From NCBI GenBank assembly GCA_029961685.1, contig JARWKL010000015.1, forward strand, positions 15,250,801 through 15,314,800: DNA of 64,000 nt. Reading direction: 5' to 3'. Origin of the DNA: Aristolochia californica. Its lineage: Eukaryota; Streptophyta; Magnoliopsida; Piperales; Aristolochiaceae. A model generated the notes under the pieces. The model was not told the origin of the DNA. It saw only the letters and a program-made list of their open reading frames with translations, and did no database searches. The translations under genes and the position numbers were made by a program. This document shows, in pieces, positions 1 to 11,347 of the stretch (position 1 is its first letter; every line of letters begins with the position of its first letter).

Positions 1-2499
1 ATAAGTCATTTCTAACAAAACTTACTGCCATTACGCTTCATTAATTGATCAAAACCTTGACAATGATCTATGATTGTTAGGTCAGCAATTATTAAATGGG
101 AAAATGTGGGTTGTTTAGCTCGAGTGAATATTCCACCGCATGTTAACTTGAGAATTTAATTTTTTGGTCATTGGGTCATTTGCATCTTCAACATGTTTCA
201 TGCATTCATATCCATATTTGAAAAATGTTAGGATCAATTAGAATTCCTCTATTATAAATAGAGGTTCATGTACTGTGATTACAACAAGTTCTTGTTGTCA
301 ATGAAGTATTTCACTTTTCCTTAAATTCAACAGGATCATTAGGTCATTTGCATCTGCAACATGTTTCATGCATGCATGTCCTTATTTAAATCATGTTAGG
401 ATCAATTAGAAATCTCTTTCTTATAAAATTCCATGCTATTAGGGGTTGTACTAATGGAATTTCCCAAACATGGATAACAAAACTTTGGTGTTCATTTTTA
501 GTGCATGAAAAAAAAATTCACTTACATTTATTATAGTTTTAAATTTTTTGCATACATAAACTCTAAAATTATCATTTTTGTGATCTATTTGCCTTATCCT
601 TTTGTTTACGAGAAAAAAGGGAGAGTGAAAACTCAAGTTTGGATTTGAAAAAAATTTGAACATCCAAAATGGAAATGCACAAATGCAGAGAGAGATAATT
701 CCTAGAAGTATCTGTGATTTTTTGGGATTGTAAACCCTTTTAGTTTTTTATATATTAGGTTATGCAATCATCAGAAAAGGGAGGGCAATGGTTATTGCCA
801 TTACGCAACATTAATCGATCAAAACCTTTATGATGATCTATGATTGTTAGGTCAGCATTTTTTAAATGGGAAAAAAGTGGGTTGTTTGGCTTGGGTGAAT
901 ATACCACTACACGTTAACTTGAGAATTTAATTTTTTCAACTCCTTGAAATTTTTTGGTCATGAGGTCATTTACATCTTCAACGTGTTTAAGGCATGCATA
1001 TCCATATTTGAAACATGTTAGGATCAATTAGAAATATCTTTTTTTTATAAAATTCCTTGCTATTAGGGGTTGTACTAGTGGAATTTGCCAAACATGGATA
1101 AGAAAAACTTTGGTGTTCATTTTTAGTGCATGAAATTTTTTTCTTCACTTACATTTATTATAGTTTTCAATTTTTTGCGTACATAAACTCTAACATTTTC
1201 ATTTTGTTGTGATCTATTTGCCATTACGAGAAATGTGGGAGAGTGAAAACTCAAATTTGGATTTTAAAAAAAATTGATCTAAAACCGAAATTAACAAATG
1301 CTGAGGGAGCTAATTCCAAAAAGTATCTGAGATTTTTAGGGATTTTAAACTCTTTTAGTTATTTATATATTAGGTTTTTCAATCATCGAAAAACGGGGGG
1401 ACGAGGCTTTTTTAATTGAGTGTTGACTCCCAAACCAAAAGTCATTTCTAACAAAAGTTATAGCCATGATGCATCATTAATCGATCAAATCCTTTACGAT
1501 GATCTATGATTTTTAGGTCAGATTTTTGTAAATAGGCAAAAAGTGGATTGTTTAGCCGTGGTAAATATCCCACCACACGTCAACTTGAGAATTTAATAGG
1601 TCATTTGCATCTTCAACTTTTTTCAGGCATGCATATCCATATTTATATCTTGTTAGGATCAATTAGAAATCTCTTTCTTTTAAAATTCAATGCTATTAGG
1701 GGTTGTACAATTGGAATTTTCCAAACATAGATAACAAAACTTTGGTGTTCATTTTTAGTGCGTGAAATTTTTTCTCACTTACATTTTTTATGGTTTTAAA
1801 TTTTTTGGATACATAAACTCTAAAATTTTCATTTTGTTGTGATCTATTGTCTTTATCATTTTGTTTACGAGAAAAAAGGGAGAGTGAAAACTCAAGTTTA
1901 GATTTGAAAAAATATTGAATATCTAAAATGAAAATGCACAAATACAAAGAGAGATAATTCCAAAAAGTATCATTGATTTTTAGGGATTGTAAAGTCTTTT
2001 AGATTTTTTGATATTAGGTTGTGCTTTCAATGAAAAACGGGGGAGGGGGAGGGGGGAGTTTTGATTGAGTGTTTACTCCTAAACCATAAGTCATTTCTAA
2101 CAAAAATTATTGCCGTTATGCATCATTGATCGATCAAAACCTTTATGATGATCTATGATTTATAGGTAAGCCTTTTGTAAAAGGCAAAAAAGTGGATTGG
2201 TAGGCTCGGGTGAATATCCCAACGCACGTTAACTTGAAAATTTAATTTTTTCCACTCCTTGAAATTTTTGGATCTTTAGGTCATTTGCTTCTTCAACATG
2301 TTTCAAGCATGCATATCTATATTTAAAATCATGTTAGGATCAATTAGAAATCTCTTTCTTATAAAATTCCAAGATATTAGGGGTTGTACTAGTGGAATTT
2401 CCCAAACATGGATAACAAAACTTTGGTGTTCATTTTTAGAGCGTGAAATTTTTTTCTTCACTTACATGTATTATTGTTTTCAATTTTTTGCATACATAA
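1..2499 (+). repeat. Satellite array, ~676-bp monomers, block 1
   Basis: AT-rich tandem units in + polarity with no gene. Each full unit contains, in order, a GACTCCCAAACCATAAGTCA start, CATCATTAATCGATCAAAAC, a GGTCAGC box, a GTGAATATCCCACCG or GTAAATATCC box, TGCATATCCATATTT, GTTAGGATCAATTAG, CAAACATGGATAACAAAACT, GCATACATAAACTCTAAAAT, ACGAGAAAAAAGGGAGAGTG, CATCCAAAATGGAAATGCAC, TATATATTAGG and a G-rich spot. The GGATCAATTA landmark occurs at 231, 399, 1021, 1656 and 2337. The first units are irregular: a small foreign insert (about 245-332) lies between two incomplete units. The short open frames here are not conserved in frame from unit to unit. Confidence 0.93.
245..332 (+). mobile_element. 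Short LTR-like fragment inside a satellite unit
   Basis: About 90 bases that do not match the satellite consensus. They hold a plant TATA box (TATAAATAGAGG near 253) followed by a stretch resembling the R/U5 region of a retrotransposon LTR. Satellite sequence resumes at about 333 at an earlier point of the unit (ATCATTAGGTCATTTGCATC), so two satellite copies of the same segment flank it. No target-site duplication or TG...CA ends could be fixed. It may be an LTR remnant or filler DNA at a repair junction. Confidence 0.4.
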
Positions 2500-2985
2500 T
2501 GATACGAACCAAGTCAACCTGTGACGAAACCCGATACTAAATCTTGTAATCATCCCCAAGACCTTTCAAGTTTGATGGAAAACTGACCCGTCGCTTAGCA
2601 AAGCAAGAACCTTGGTATGGCGAAGACGCCAGAGGCGTCGATGGGAATCCTTTTCATAAGTCGATGGAACGCCACAAGGAAAAATCCCTGATAAGTTCGA
2701 ATAGTTCCTTCAAGAACTCAAGAAGAATAATCTCTCAATATCAATAATGATAAAAATGTCCCAATTCCATTTACAAGCCCTCTATTTATAATGGAGGCCG
2801 TCGAAATCATGTAAATAAATCCCTTCCCCTAAATACATTCAATTAAAGGGAAACTTAAGGTAACTTAACGTTAATAGAAACCTAATATATTCCCACCTGA
2901 TATTCTAGGATTAGTTGCCACAAGGATATCCACGAGATCTTCAAACCACATGCCCTTCTAGGATGAATTGCCAACTGGTGAATAT
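2500..2985 (-). repeat. 3' LTR of the truncated gypsy fragment (upstream limit approximate)
   Basis: Read on the minus strand it carries a TATAAATAGAGGG promoter box near 2780-2800, an R/U5-like region below it and ends in CA at 2500. The U3 start could not be fixed. A segment starting CACGAGATCTT occurs twice about 68 bp apart (about 2931 and 2998), so U3 or the polypurine region contains a short direct duplication. Confidence 0.6.
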
Positions 2986-3026
2986 CCTCATGGGTCCCAC
3001 GAGATCTTTTAACCACATGCGCTTCC

Positions 3027-3957
3027 TCAATGCATGTGTATGGCTGTTGGGATTTCTTCCAGATCAACTTTGATCAGTGAAACTAGCCTTTGTTCCCCTT
3101 CCGTAGTGACCACACTCTCATCTTGTTGTATAACTCTCTGGACTAAGTTATTCAGCATTTCATTGAATCTTTTAGCTCGTGCCCTCGTCATTGGACCAAC
3201 TGGAACTTGAGTTGGTTCATGAGTATTCTGTGTCGGCTCGATGTCCTCATCATTCCCCTCTTCTTGAGAAGGATTTGTCCTCAAATCCTCACCAACATCA
3301 AAAGGACTTAACTCAGTAACATTGAATGTAGCACTAACATTGTCCTCACCAGGTAAGTCAAGTCTGTAAGCATTGTCATTGCACTTGAAATGGTCTGTTT
3401 CCTCGGGGCAACAACCTAGAACGTCGTTGGGCTGGAAATATTTCTTTCCTCATATGTAACCACACCCAATCACCGACCTCAAAAACAAGCTTGTGACGTC
3501 CCTTGTTAGCTTGCTTGATGTATTGTTCGATTTTCCTCTCTATGTTTAACCGATCTCATGGAGTTGCTTCACAAACTCTGCCTTCTTCTGTTCACATGCT
3601 CAGAAACAGGTAAAGGTGATAAATCTAAAGGAGTTAAAGGATTAAAACCATAAACAATTTCAAACGGTGAGCACTGAGTAGCAGGATGGATGGTACGATT
3701 ATAAGCAAACTCAACATGTGGTAAACAATCCTCTCAAGTCTTAATGTTCTTACCAATGATAGCCCACAACAAAGTGGATAAAGTCCTATTAACTACTTCT
3801 GTTTGACCATCAGTTTGAGGGTGAGAAGTGGTAGAATACAAAAGTTTCGTTCCTAGTTTTCCCCATAAAATCTTCCAAAAGTAACTCAAAAACTTAGCAT
3901 CCCGATCTGACACGATTGTCCTAGGCATGCCATGTAACCTAAAAATCTCCCTAAAGA
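3027..3957 (-). pseudogene. Ty3/gypsy pol remnant (integrase core to C-terminus)
   Basis: Minus-strand frames show the second half of the integrase catalytic domain. It includes the second catalytic Asp in an IVSDRDAKF motif (about 3890-3910) and the catalytic Glu in DGQTEVVN (about 3795). Downstream come pieces typical of plant gypsy pol ends: FAYNRT-, EIVYG- and WVWLH-like stretches, then a GPMTRARAKRF motif at about 3170-3190. Frames change between 3734 and 3284, so indels break the reading frame. No chromodomain is visible, unlike elements B and C. The first catalytic Asp and the HHCC zinc finger are missing because the insert starts within the domain. It is non-functional and is inferred to be a third, unrelated gypsy family. 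Confidence 0.85.
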
Positions 3958-6900
3958 ACCATAAGCCATTTCTAACAAAAATTATTGCCGTTATGCATCA
4001 CAAATCGATTAAAATCTTTACGATGATCTATGATTTATAGGTCAACTTTTTTTAAATGGGAAAAAGTGGGTTGTTTGGCTCTGGTGAATATCCCCCCGTA
4101 CATTAACTTGAGAATAAAATTTTTCTACTCCTTGAAATTTTTTGGTCATTAGGTCATTTGCATCTTCAACAACTTTCAGGGATGCATATCCATAGTTGAA
4201 ACATGTTAGGATCAATTAGAAATCTCTTTCTTCTAAAACTCTATGCTGTTAGGGGTTGAACTAGTGGAATTTCCCAAACATGGACAACAAAAACTTTGGT
4301 GTTCATTTTTAGTGCGTGAAATTTTTTTCTTCACTTAAATTTATTAAAGTTTTTAATTTTTTGCATATATAAACTCTAAATTTTTCATTTTGTTGTTATC
4401 TCTTTGCCTTATCTTTATTATTTGTGAGAAAAATGGAAGAGTTAAAACCCAAGTTTGGATTTTAAAAGAAATTGAACATCCAAAATCGAAATTCACAAAA
4501 GCTGAGGGAGATAATTCCAAAAAGTATCTTTGATATTTAGGGATAGTAAATTCTTTTTACTTTTTATATATTAGGTTTTGTAATCATCAAAAAACGAGGG
4601 GCAACACATCTTTAACTGAGTGTTGACTCCCAAACCAAAAGTAATTTCAAACAAAAATTATAGCCATTACGCATCATTAATCAATCAAAACCTTTACAAT
4701 GATCTATGATTGTTAGGTCAGCTTTTTGTAAATTGGAAAAAAGTGTGTTGTTGGGCTCTTGTAAATATCACACCGCACGTTAACTTAAGAATTTAATTTT
4801 TTCTACTCCTTGAAATTTTTGAATTATTAGGTCATTTGCATTTTCAACATGTTTCAGGTAAGCATAGCAATATTTAAATCTTGTTAGGATCAATTAGAAA
4901 TCTCTTTCTTATAAAATTCCAAGCTATTAGGGGTTGTACTAGTGGAATTTCCAAAACATGGATAACAAAACTTTGGAGTTTATTTTTAATGCGTGAAAAA
5001 ATTTCTCTACTTACATTTATTATAGTTTTTAATTTTTTATATTCGTAAACTCTAAAATTTTCATTTTGTTGTGATCTATTTGCCTTATCATTTTGTTTAA
5101 GAGGAAAAAGGGAGAGTGAAAACTCAAGTTTGGATTTGAAAAAAACTTGAACATCCAAAATGGAAATGCACAAATGCAAAGAGAGATAATTCCAAAAAGT
5201 ATCTGTAATTTTTAGAGATTTTAAACTCTTTTAGATTTTTATATATTAGGTTCAACAATCAATGGAAGAGGGGCGAGGGAATTTTAACAAAGTGTTGACT
5301 CCAAAACCATACATCATTTCTAAAAAACGTTATTGCCATTATGCATCACTAATCGATCAAAACCTTTACAATGATATATGATTTATAGGTCAGATTTTTT
5401 AAAAGGGAAAACAGTGAGTTGTTTGGCTCGGGTGAATATCCCACTGTACATTAACTTGAGAATTTAATTTTTTTCTTCTCCTTGAAATTTTTGGATCATT
5501 AGGTCATTTGCATCTTCAACATGTTTCAGGCATGCATATCTATATTTAAATCATGTTAGGATCAATTGGAAATCTTTGTCTTATAAAATTCCAAGCTATT
5601 AGGGGTTGTAAATGGGTAATTTCCCAAACATGGATAACAAAACTTTGGTGTTCATTTTTAGTGCATGATAAAATTTTCTTCAAAAATATTGCTGATAGTT
5701 TTCAATTTTTAGCATACATAAACTCTAAAATTTTCATTTTGTAGTGATCTATTTGCCTTATCTTTTTGTTTACGAGAAAAAGGGAGTGTGAAAACTCAAG
5801 TTTGGATTTGAAAAAAAATTGAACATCCAAAATGGAAATGCACAAATGCACAGAGAGATAATTCATTCCAAACTGTATCTGTAATTTTTATGGATTGTAA
5901 AATCTTTTAGTTTTTTATATATTAGGTTATGCAATCATCGGAAAAGGGGGGGATGCAAGGGAATTTTAACTGAGTGTTGACTCCCAAACCAAAAGTAATT
6001 TCTATCAAACATTATTGCCATTACGCATCATTAATTGATCAAAACCTTTACGATGATCTATGATTGTTAGGTCAATATTTTTTAAATGGGAAAAAAGTGG
6101 GTTGTTTGGCTCGAGTGAATATCCCATGGCACGTTTACTTGCGAATTTAATTTTTTCCACTCCTTGAAATTTTTTGGTCATTAGGTCATTTGCCTCTTCA
6201 ACATGTTTCAGGCATGCATATCCATATTTGAAACATGTTAGGATCAATTAGAAATCTCTTTCTTATAAAATTCCATGCTATTTAGGGTTGTACTAGTTGA
6301 ATTTCCCAAACATGGATATCAAAAACTTTAGTGTTCATTTTTAGCGCGTGAAATGTTTTTCTTCACTTACATTTATTAAAATTTTCAATTTTTTGCATAC
6401 ATAAACTCTAAAATTTTCATTTTTTTGTTATCTATTTGCCTTATCTTTTTTGTTTACGAGAAAAATGGGAGAGTGAAAACTCTTGGATTTGAAAAAACAT
6501 TTGATATCCAAAATTGAAATGCACAAATGTTGATAGGAGTAATTCCAAAAAGTATCTGTGATTTTCAGGGATTGTAAACTCTTTTAGTTTTTTATATATT
6601 AGGTTTTGCAATCATCGAAAAATGGGGGGCGAGGCATTTTAACAGTGTTGACTCTCAAACCATAAGTAATTTTCTAACAATAATTATAGCCGCTACGCAT
6701 CATTAATTGATCAAAACCTTTACAATGATCTATTATTGTAAGGTCAACTTTTTTATAAATAGGCAAAAAGTGGGTTGTTTGGCTTTGGTAAATATTCCAC
6801 CGTATGTTAACTTGAGAATTTAATTTTTTCTACTCCTTGAAATTTTTGAATCATTAGGTCATTTGCATCTTCAACATGTTTCAGTCATGAATATCCATAT

Positions 6901-8378
6901 TGAAATCCTGTTAGGATCAATTAGAAAACTCTTTCTTATAAAATTCCAACCAATTAGGGGTTGTACAAGTGGAGTTTCCCAAACATGGACAGTAAAACTT
7001 TCATGTTCATTTTTTGTGCGTGAAAAAAAATTTCATTTACATTTATTATAGTTTTCAACTTTTTGCATGCGTAAACTCTAAAATTTTCATTTTGTGGTGA
7101 CCTAGTTGCCTTTTCTTTTTGTTTACTAGAAAAAAAGGGAGAGTGAAAATACACGTTTTGATTTTAAAAAAAAATTAATACCCAAAAAGGGAAATGCACA
7201 AATACAGAGACAGATAATTCCAAAAAGTATCTGTGATTTTTAGGGATTAAAAACTCCTTTAGATTTTTATATATTAGGTTGTGCAATCAATGGAAAAGGG
7301 GCAGGGGGGGGGGGGGGGGAGTGAGGGAATTTTAACTGAGTGTTGATTCCCAAACCATAAGTCATTTCTAACAAAAAATATTGCCATTATGCATCAATAA
7401 TAGATCAAAATCTTTACGTTGATCTATGAATTATAGGTCAGCTTTTTTTAAATGGAAAAAAAGTTGGATGTTTGGCTCGGGTGAATATCCCACCATAAGT
7501 TAAGTTGAATATTTAAGTTTTTCTACTCCTTGAAATTCTTGGATCATTAGGTCATTTGCATATTCAACATGTTTCAGGCAAGCATATCCATATTTAAATC
7601 ATGTTAAGATCAATTAGAAATCTCTTTCTTATAAAATTCCAAGATATTAGGGGTTGTACTAGTGGAATTTCCCAAACATGGATAACAAAACTTTAGTGTT
7701 CATTTTTAGTGCATCAAAAATTTTTTTTCACTTAAATTTATTATAGTTTTTATTTTTTTGCATACATAAACTCTAAAATTTTCTCTTGTTGTGATCTATT
7801 CGCCATATCTTTTTGTTTACGAGAAAAAAAGAAGAGTGAAAACTCATGTTTGGATTTGAAAAAAAATTGAACTTCTAAAATGAAATGCACAAATGCAGAG
7901 AGAGAAAATTCAAAAATTATCTATGATTTTTTGGGATTGTAAACTTTTTTATTTTTTTATATATTTGGTTATGCTGTCATTCGAAAAGGGAGGATGAGGG
8001 GATTTTAACTGAGTGTTGACTCCCAAACCATATGTCATTTCTATAAAACAAATTTGCCGTGATGCTTCATTAATCGATCAAAAACTTTACAATGATCTAT
8101 GATTGTTTGGTTAGTATTTTTTATATGGGAAAAAAGTAGGGGTCTTGTGCTCGGGTGAATATCCCACCGCACGTTAACTTGAGAATTTAATTTTTTCTAC
8201 CTCTTTAAATTGTTTATGTCATTAGGTCATTTGCATCTTCAACATGTTTCAGACATGCATATCCATATTTGAAACATGTTAGGATCAATTAGAAATCTCT
8301 TTCTAATAAAATTCCATGCTATTAGGGGTTGTACTAGTGGATTTCCCAAACATGGATAACAAAAACTTGGGTGTTCAT
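3958..8378 (+). repeat. Satellite array, block 2
   Basis: Seven monomers in + polarity, no gene. The GGATCAATTA landmark is at 4209, 4887, 5559, 6241, 6914, about 7607 and 8282, giving spacings of 678, 672, 682, 673, 693 and 675. Subtypes run in clean triplets 1-2-3, 1-2-3, 1. Type 1 has TTGAAACATGTTAGG. Type 2 has AAATAGGCAAAAAGTGGG with GTAAATATCC. Type 3 has GATTTATAGGTCAG with AAATCATGTTAGG. One unit carries a pure G16 run at 7304-7319. Confidence 0.95.
8374..8378. repeat. Target-site duplication TTCAT, left copy
   Basis: Five-base direct repeat flanking the solo LTR; its partner is 9020-9024. The unoccupied site is the satellite motif GTGTTCATTTTTAG. Confidence 0.92.
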
Positions 8379-9019
8379 TGTTGGATTTTGGATCCCTTTT
8401 CCATGATCATGAACAAGAGAAAGAAGAAAGAAAACCGAGAAAAGGGGAGGAAAGCCTTCGGTAGAGAAGAGAAAAAATTAAAAGGAGAAGAGTCGGTTGC
8501 GCCAAGTAAGGAGAGGGAGAGAGAGAACCAACTCGGGTTCGAATATGTGAGTTTTTATTAATTTCGACTTACATGACCTCTTTTTATAGTTGAGAGGAGA
8601 TAGAGTCCTTATACAACTTATCATTCAATCCTAATTTCATTCCAACTCTAACTCTTCAATATAAGTAAGTCTATTTCAACTAAATAACTAGAACACAACC
8701 TTGAGTAAAACTAGGAGTCCTTTATTATTCACGTGAGGGGAATGGATAAGCCAGCTCGTAGCCTTATCCTTGTGGGCCCTTCATGATCACCCAACGCACC
8801 TTGATAAGAGAGCCAGTTCATGAGATACTTGTGGGTCCCACTTGATCTTCAAGTCTCCTAAATCAACTCAGCTTGTGCTTCTTGCTTCCTTAACACGTGC
8901 TTGCTTTGGGAGAGGACTCTTCTTGGTGTCCCACATCCTCTATGACTCTTCTTTATGACCTACGTCCTTATGGTAGGTCCCACCAGCTCGATCAACATGG
9001 TGGGTCCCATATTGTAGCA
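8379..9019 (-). mobile_element. Solo LTR (641 bp) with target-site duplication
   Basis: A non-satellite block with perfect LTR ends: it begins TG (8379) and ends CA (9019), with TTCAT directly repeated on both sides (8374-8378 and 9020-9024). Satellite is otherwise uninterrupted across the insertion (GTGTTCAT continuing as TTTTTAGC). The minus strand has a TATAAAAAG box near 8583-8592 and AATAAA shortly downstream, so the LTR most likely reads on the minus strand. There is no primer site, coding sequence or second LTR, which is the usual footprint of LTR-LTR recombination. The open frame at 8316-8561 crosses the junction and is not a gene. Copia or gypsy origin cannot be decided. Confidence 0.93.
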
Positions 9020-9024
9020 TTCAT
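9020..9024. repeat. Target-site duplication TTCAT, right copy
   Basis: Partner of 8374-8378. A five-base duplication is typical of LTR-retrotransposon integrases. Confidence 0.92.
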
Positions 9025-11315
9025 TTTTAGCACGAGAAAATTTTTTTTTCACTTACATTTATTATAGTTTTCAATTTTTCGTATACATAAACTCTAAAAT
9101 TTTAATTTTCCTGTGATCTATTTTCCTTACCTTTTTTTTATGAGAAAAAAAGGAGAGTGAAAACTCAAGTTTGGACATCCAAAATGGAAATGCATAAATG
9201 TAGAGAGATAATTCCAAAAAGTATCTGTGATTTTTTAGGATTGTAAACTCTTTTAGTTTTTTATATATTAGGCTATGCAATCATCGGAAAAGGGGGGGCG
9301 AGGGAATTTTAACTGAGTGTAGACTCCCAAACCTTAAGTCATTTATAACCAAAATAATTACCGTTACGCATCATTAATCAATCAAAACCTTTATGTTGGT
9401 CTTTTATTGTTAGGTCAGCATTTTTTAAATTGGAAAAAAGTGGGTTGTTTGGCTTGGGTGAATATTCCACCGCACGTTAACTTGAGAATTTAATTTTTTT
9501 TACTCCTTGAAATTTTTTGTTCATTAGGTCATTTGCATCTACAACATGTTTCAGGCATACATATCCATATTTGAAACATGTTAGGATCAATTAGAAATCT
9601 CTTTCTAATAAAATTCCATGCTATTAAGGGTTGTAATTGTGGAATTTCCCAAACATGGATAAAAAAAACTTTGGTGATCATTTTTAGGGCGTGAAATTTT
9701 TTTTTTCACTTACTTTTGTTATAGTTTTCAATTTTTTGCTTACATAAACTCAAAAATTTTCATTTTGTTGTTATCTATTCCCCTTATCATTTTCGTTTAC
9801 GAGAAAAATGGGAGAATGAAAACTCTAGGATTTGAAAAAAAATTGAACCAAAATCGAAATGCACAAATGCTGAGGGAGACAATTCCAAAAAGTATCTGTG
9901 GTTTTTAGGGATTCTAAACTCTTTTAGTTTTTTATATATTAGGTTCTGTAATCATCGGAAAACTGGGGGCGAGTTATTTTTAATTGAGTGTTTACTCCCA
10001 AACCATAAGTCATTTCTAACAAAAATAGAGCCATTACGCATCATTAATCCATCAAAAACTTTACGATGATCTCTTATTGTTAGGTCAACATTTTTTAAAT
10101 TGGAAAATAGTGGGTTGTTTGGCTCAGGTGAATATCCCACCGCACGTTAACTTGAGAATTTAATTTTTTTTACTCCTTCAAATTTTTTGATCATTAGGTC
10201 ATTTGCATCTTTAACATGCTTCAGGCATGCCTATCCATATTTGAAACATGTTAGGATCAATTAGAAATCTCTTTCTAATAAAATTCCATGCTATTAAGGG
10301 TTGTACTTGAAGAATTTCCCAAACATGGATAACAAAAAATTTGGTGATCATTTTTAGCGCATGAAAATTTTCTCTTCACTTAAATTTATTATAGTTTTCA
10401 ATTTTTTGCATACATAAACTCTAAAACTTTCATTTTGTTGTCATCTATTTGCCTTATTTTTTTTGCTTACGAGAAAAACGGGAGAGTGAAAACTCAAGTT
10501 TGGATTTGAAAAAAAATTGAACATCCAAAATCAAAATGCGTAAATGCTGAGGGAGATAATTTCAAAAAGTATCTGTGATTTTTAGAGATTTTAAACTCTT
10601 TTTTTTTATATATATTAGATCTTGCATTCATCGAAAAATGGGGGGCGAGGCATTTTTAATTGAGTGTTTACTCCCAAACCATAAGTAATTTCTAAAAAAA
10701 ATTATAGCCATTACGCATCATTAATCCATCAAAACCTTTACAATGATCTATGATTGTTAAGTCAGATTTTTTAAAATTGCCAAAAAGTGTGTAGTTTGGC
10801 TCGGATAAATATCCCACTATACGGTAACTTGAGAATTTAATTTTTTCTACTCCTTGAAAATTTTGAATCATTAGGTCATTTGCATCTTCAATATGTTCCA
10901 GTCATGCATATCCATATTTAAATCTTTTTAGGATCAATTAGAAATATTTTTTTTATAAAATTCCAAGCTATTAGGGGTTGTACTAAGTGAATTTCCCAAA
11001 CATGGATAACAAAACATTGGTGTTCATTTTTAGTGCATGAAAAAAATTTCTTCACTTGCATTTATTATTGTTTTCAATTTTTTGCATGCGTAAACTCTAA
11101 ATTTTCAATTTTTTTGTGATCTGTTTGCCTTATCTTTCCCCTTACAAGAGAAAGGGGAGAGTGAAAACTCAAGTTTGGATTTGAAAAAAAGTTGAACATC
11201 CAAAATGGAAATGAACAAATGCAGAGAGACATAATTCCAAAAAGTATTTGTGATTTTTAGGGATTGTAAACACTCTTAGATTTTTATATATTAGGTTCTG
11301 CAATCAATGGAAAAA

Positions 11316-11346
<31 letters not shown>
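11316..11346 (+). repeat. G31 homopolymer at the satellite G-spot
   Basis: Thirty-one consecutive G followed by further G-rich sequence, at the fixed place after CAATCAATGGAAAAA in the monomer. Other units have 4-8 G here. It could form G-quadruplexes. Confidence 0.85.

Positions 11347-11347
<1 letters not shown>

Larger units (their letters stand above)
2500..3957 (-). mobile_element. 5'-truncated Ty3/gypsy fragment: integrase end plus 3' LTR
   Basis: A non-satellite insert read on the minus strand. It begins (high coordinate) inside the integrase core, passes through the integrase C-terminal region to a pol stop at 3027-3029, and continues through a polypurine region into an LTR whose 3' end (...GTATCA) is at 2500. 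The LTR has a TATAAATAG box on the minus strand near 2780-2800. Neither the 5' part of the element nor a second LTR is present. Satellite breaks off at GCATACATA on the left and restarts at a unit start (ATAAGCC) on the right, so satellite between those phases is missing. The right junction shares ACCATA with the satellite, which suggests repair by short homology. Confidence 0.85.

Noticed and set aside
8316..8561. 81-codon Lys/Glu-rich open frame
   Set aside because: It begins in satellite and crosses the border into the solo LTR, so it is a chance fusion.
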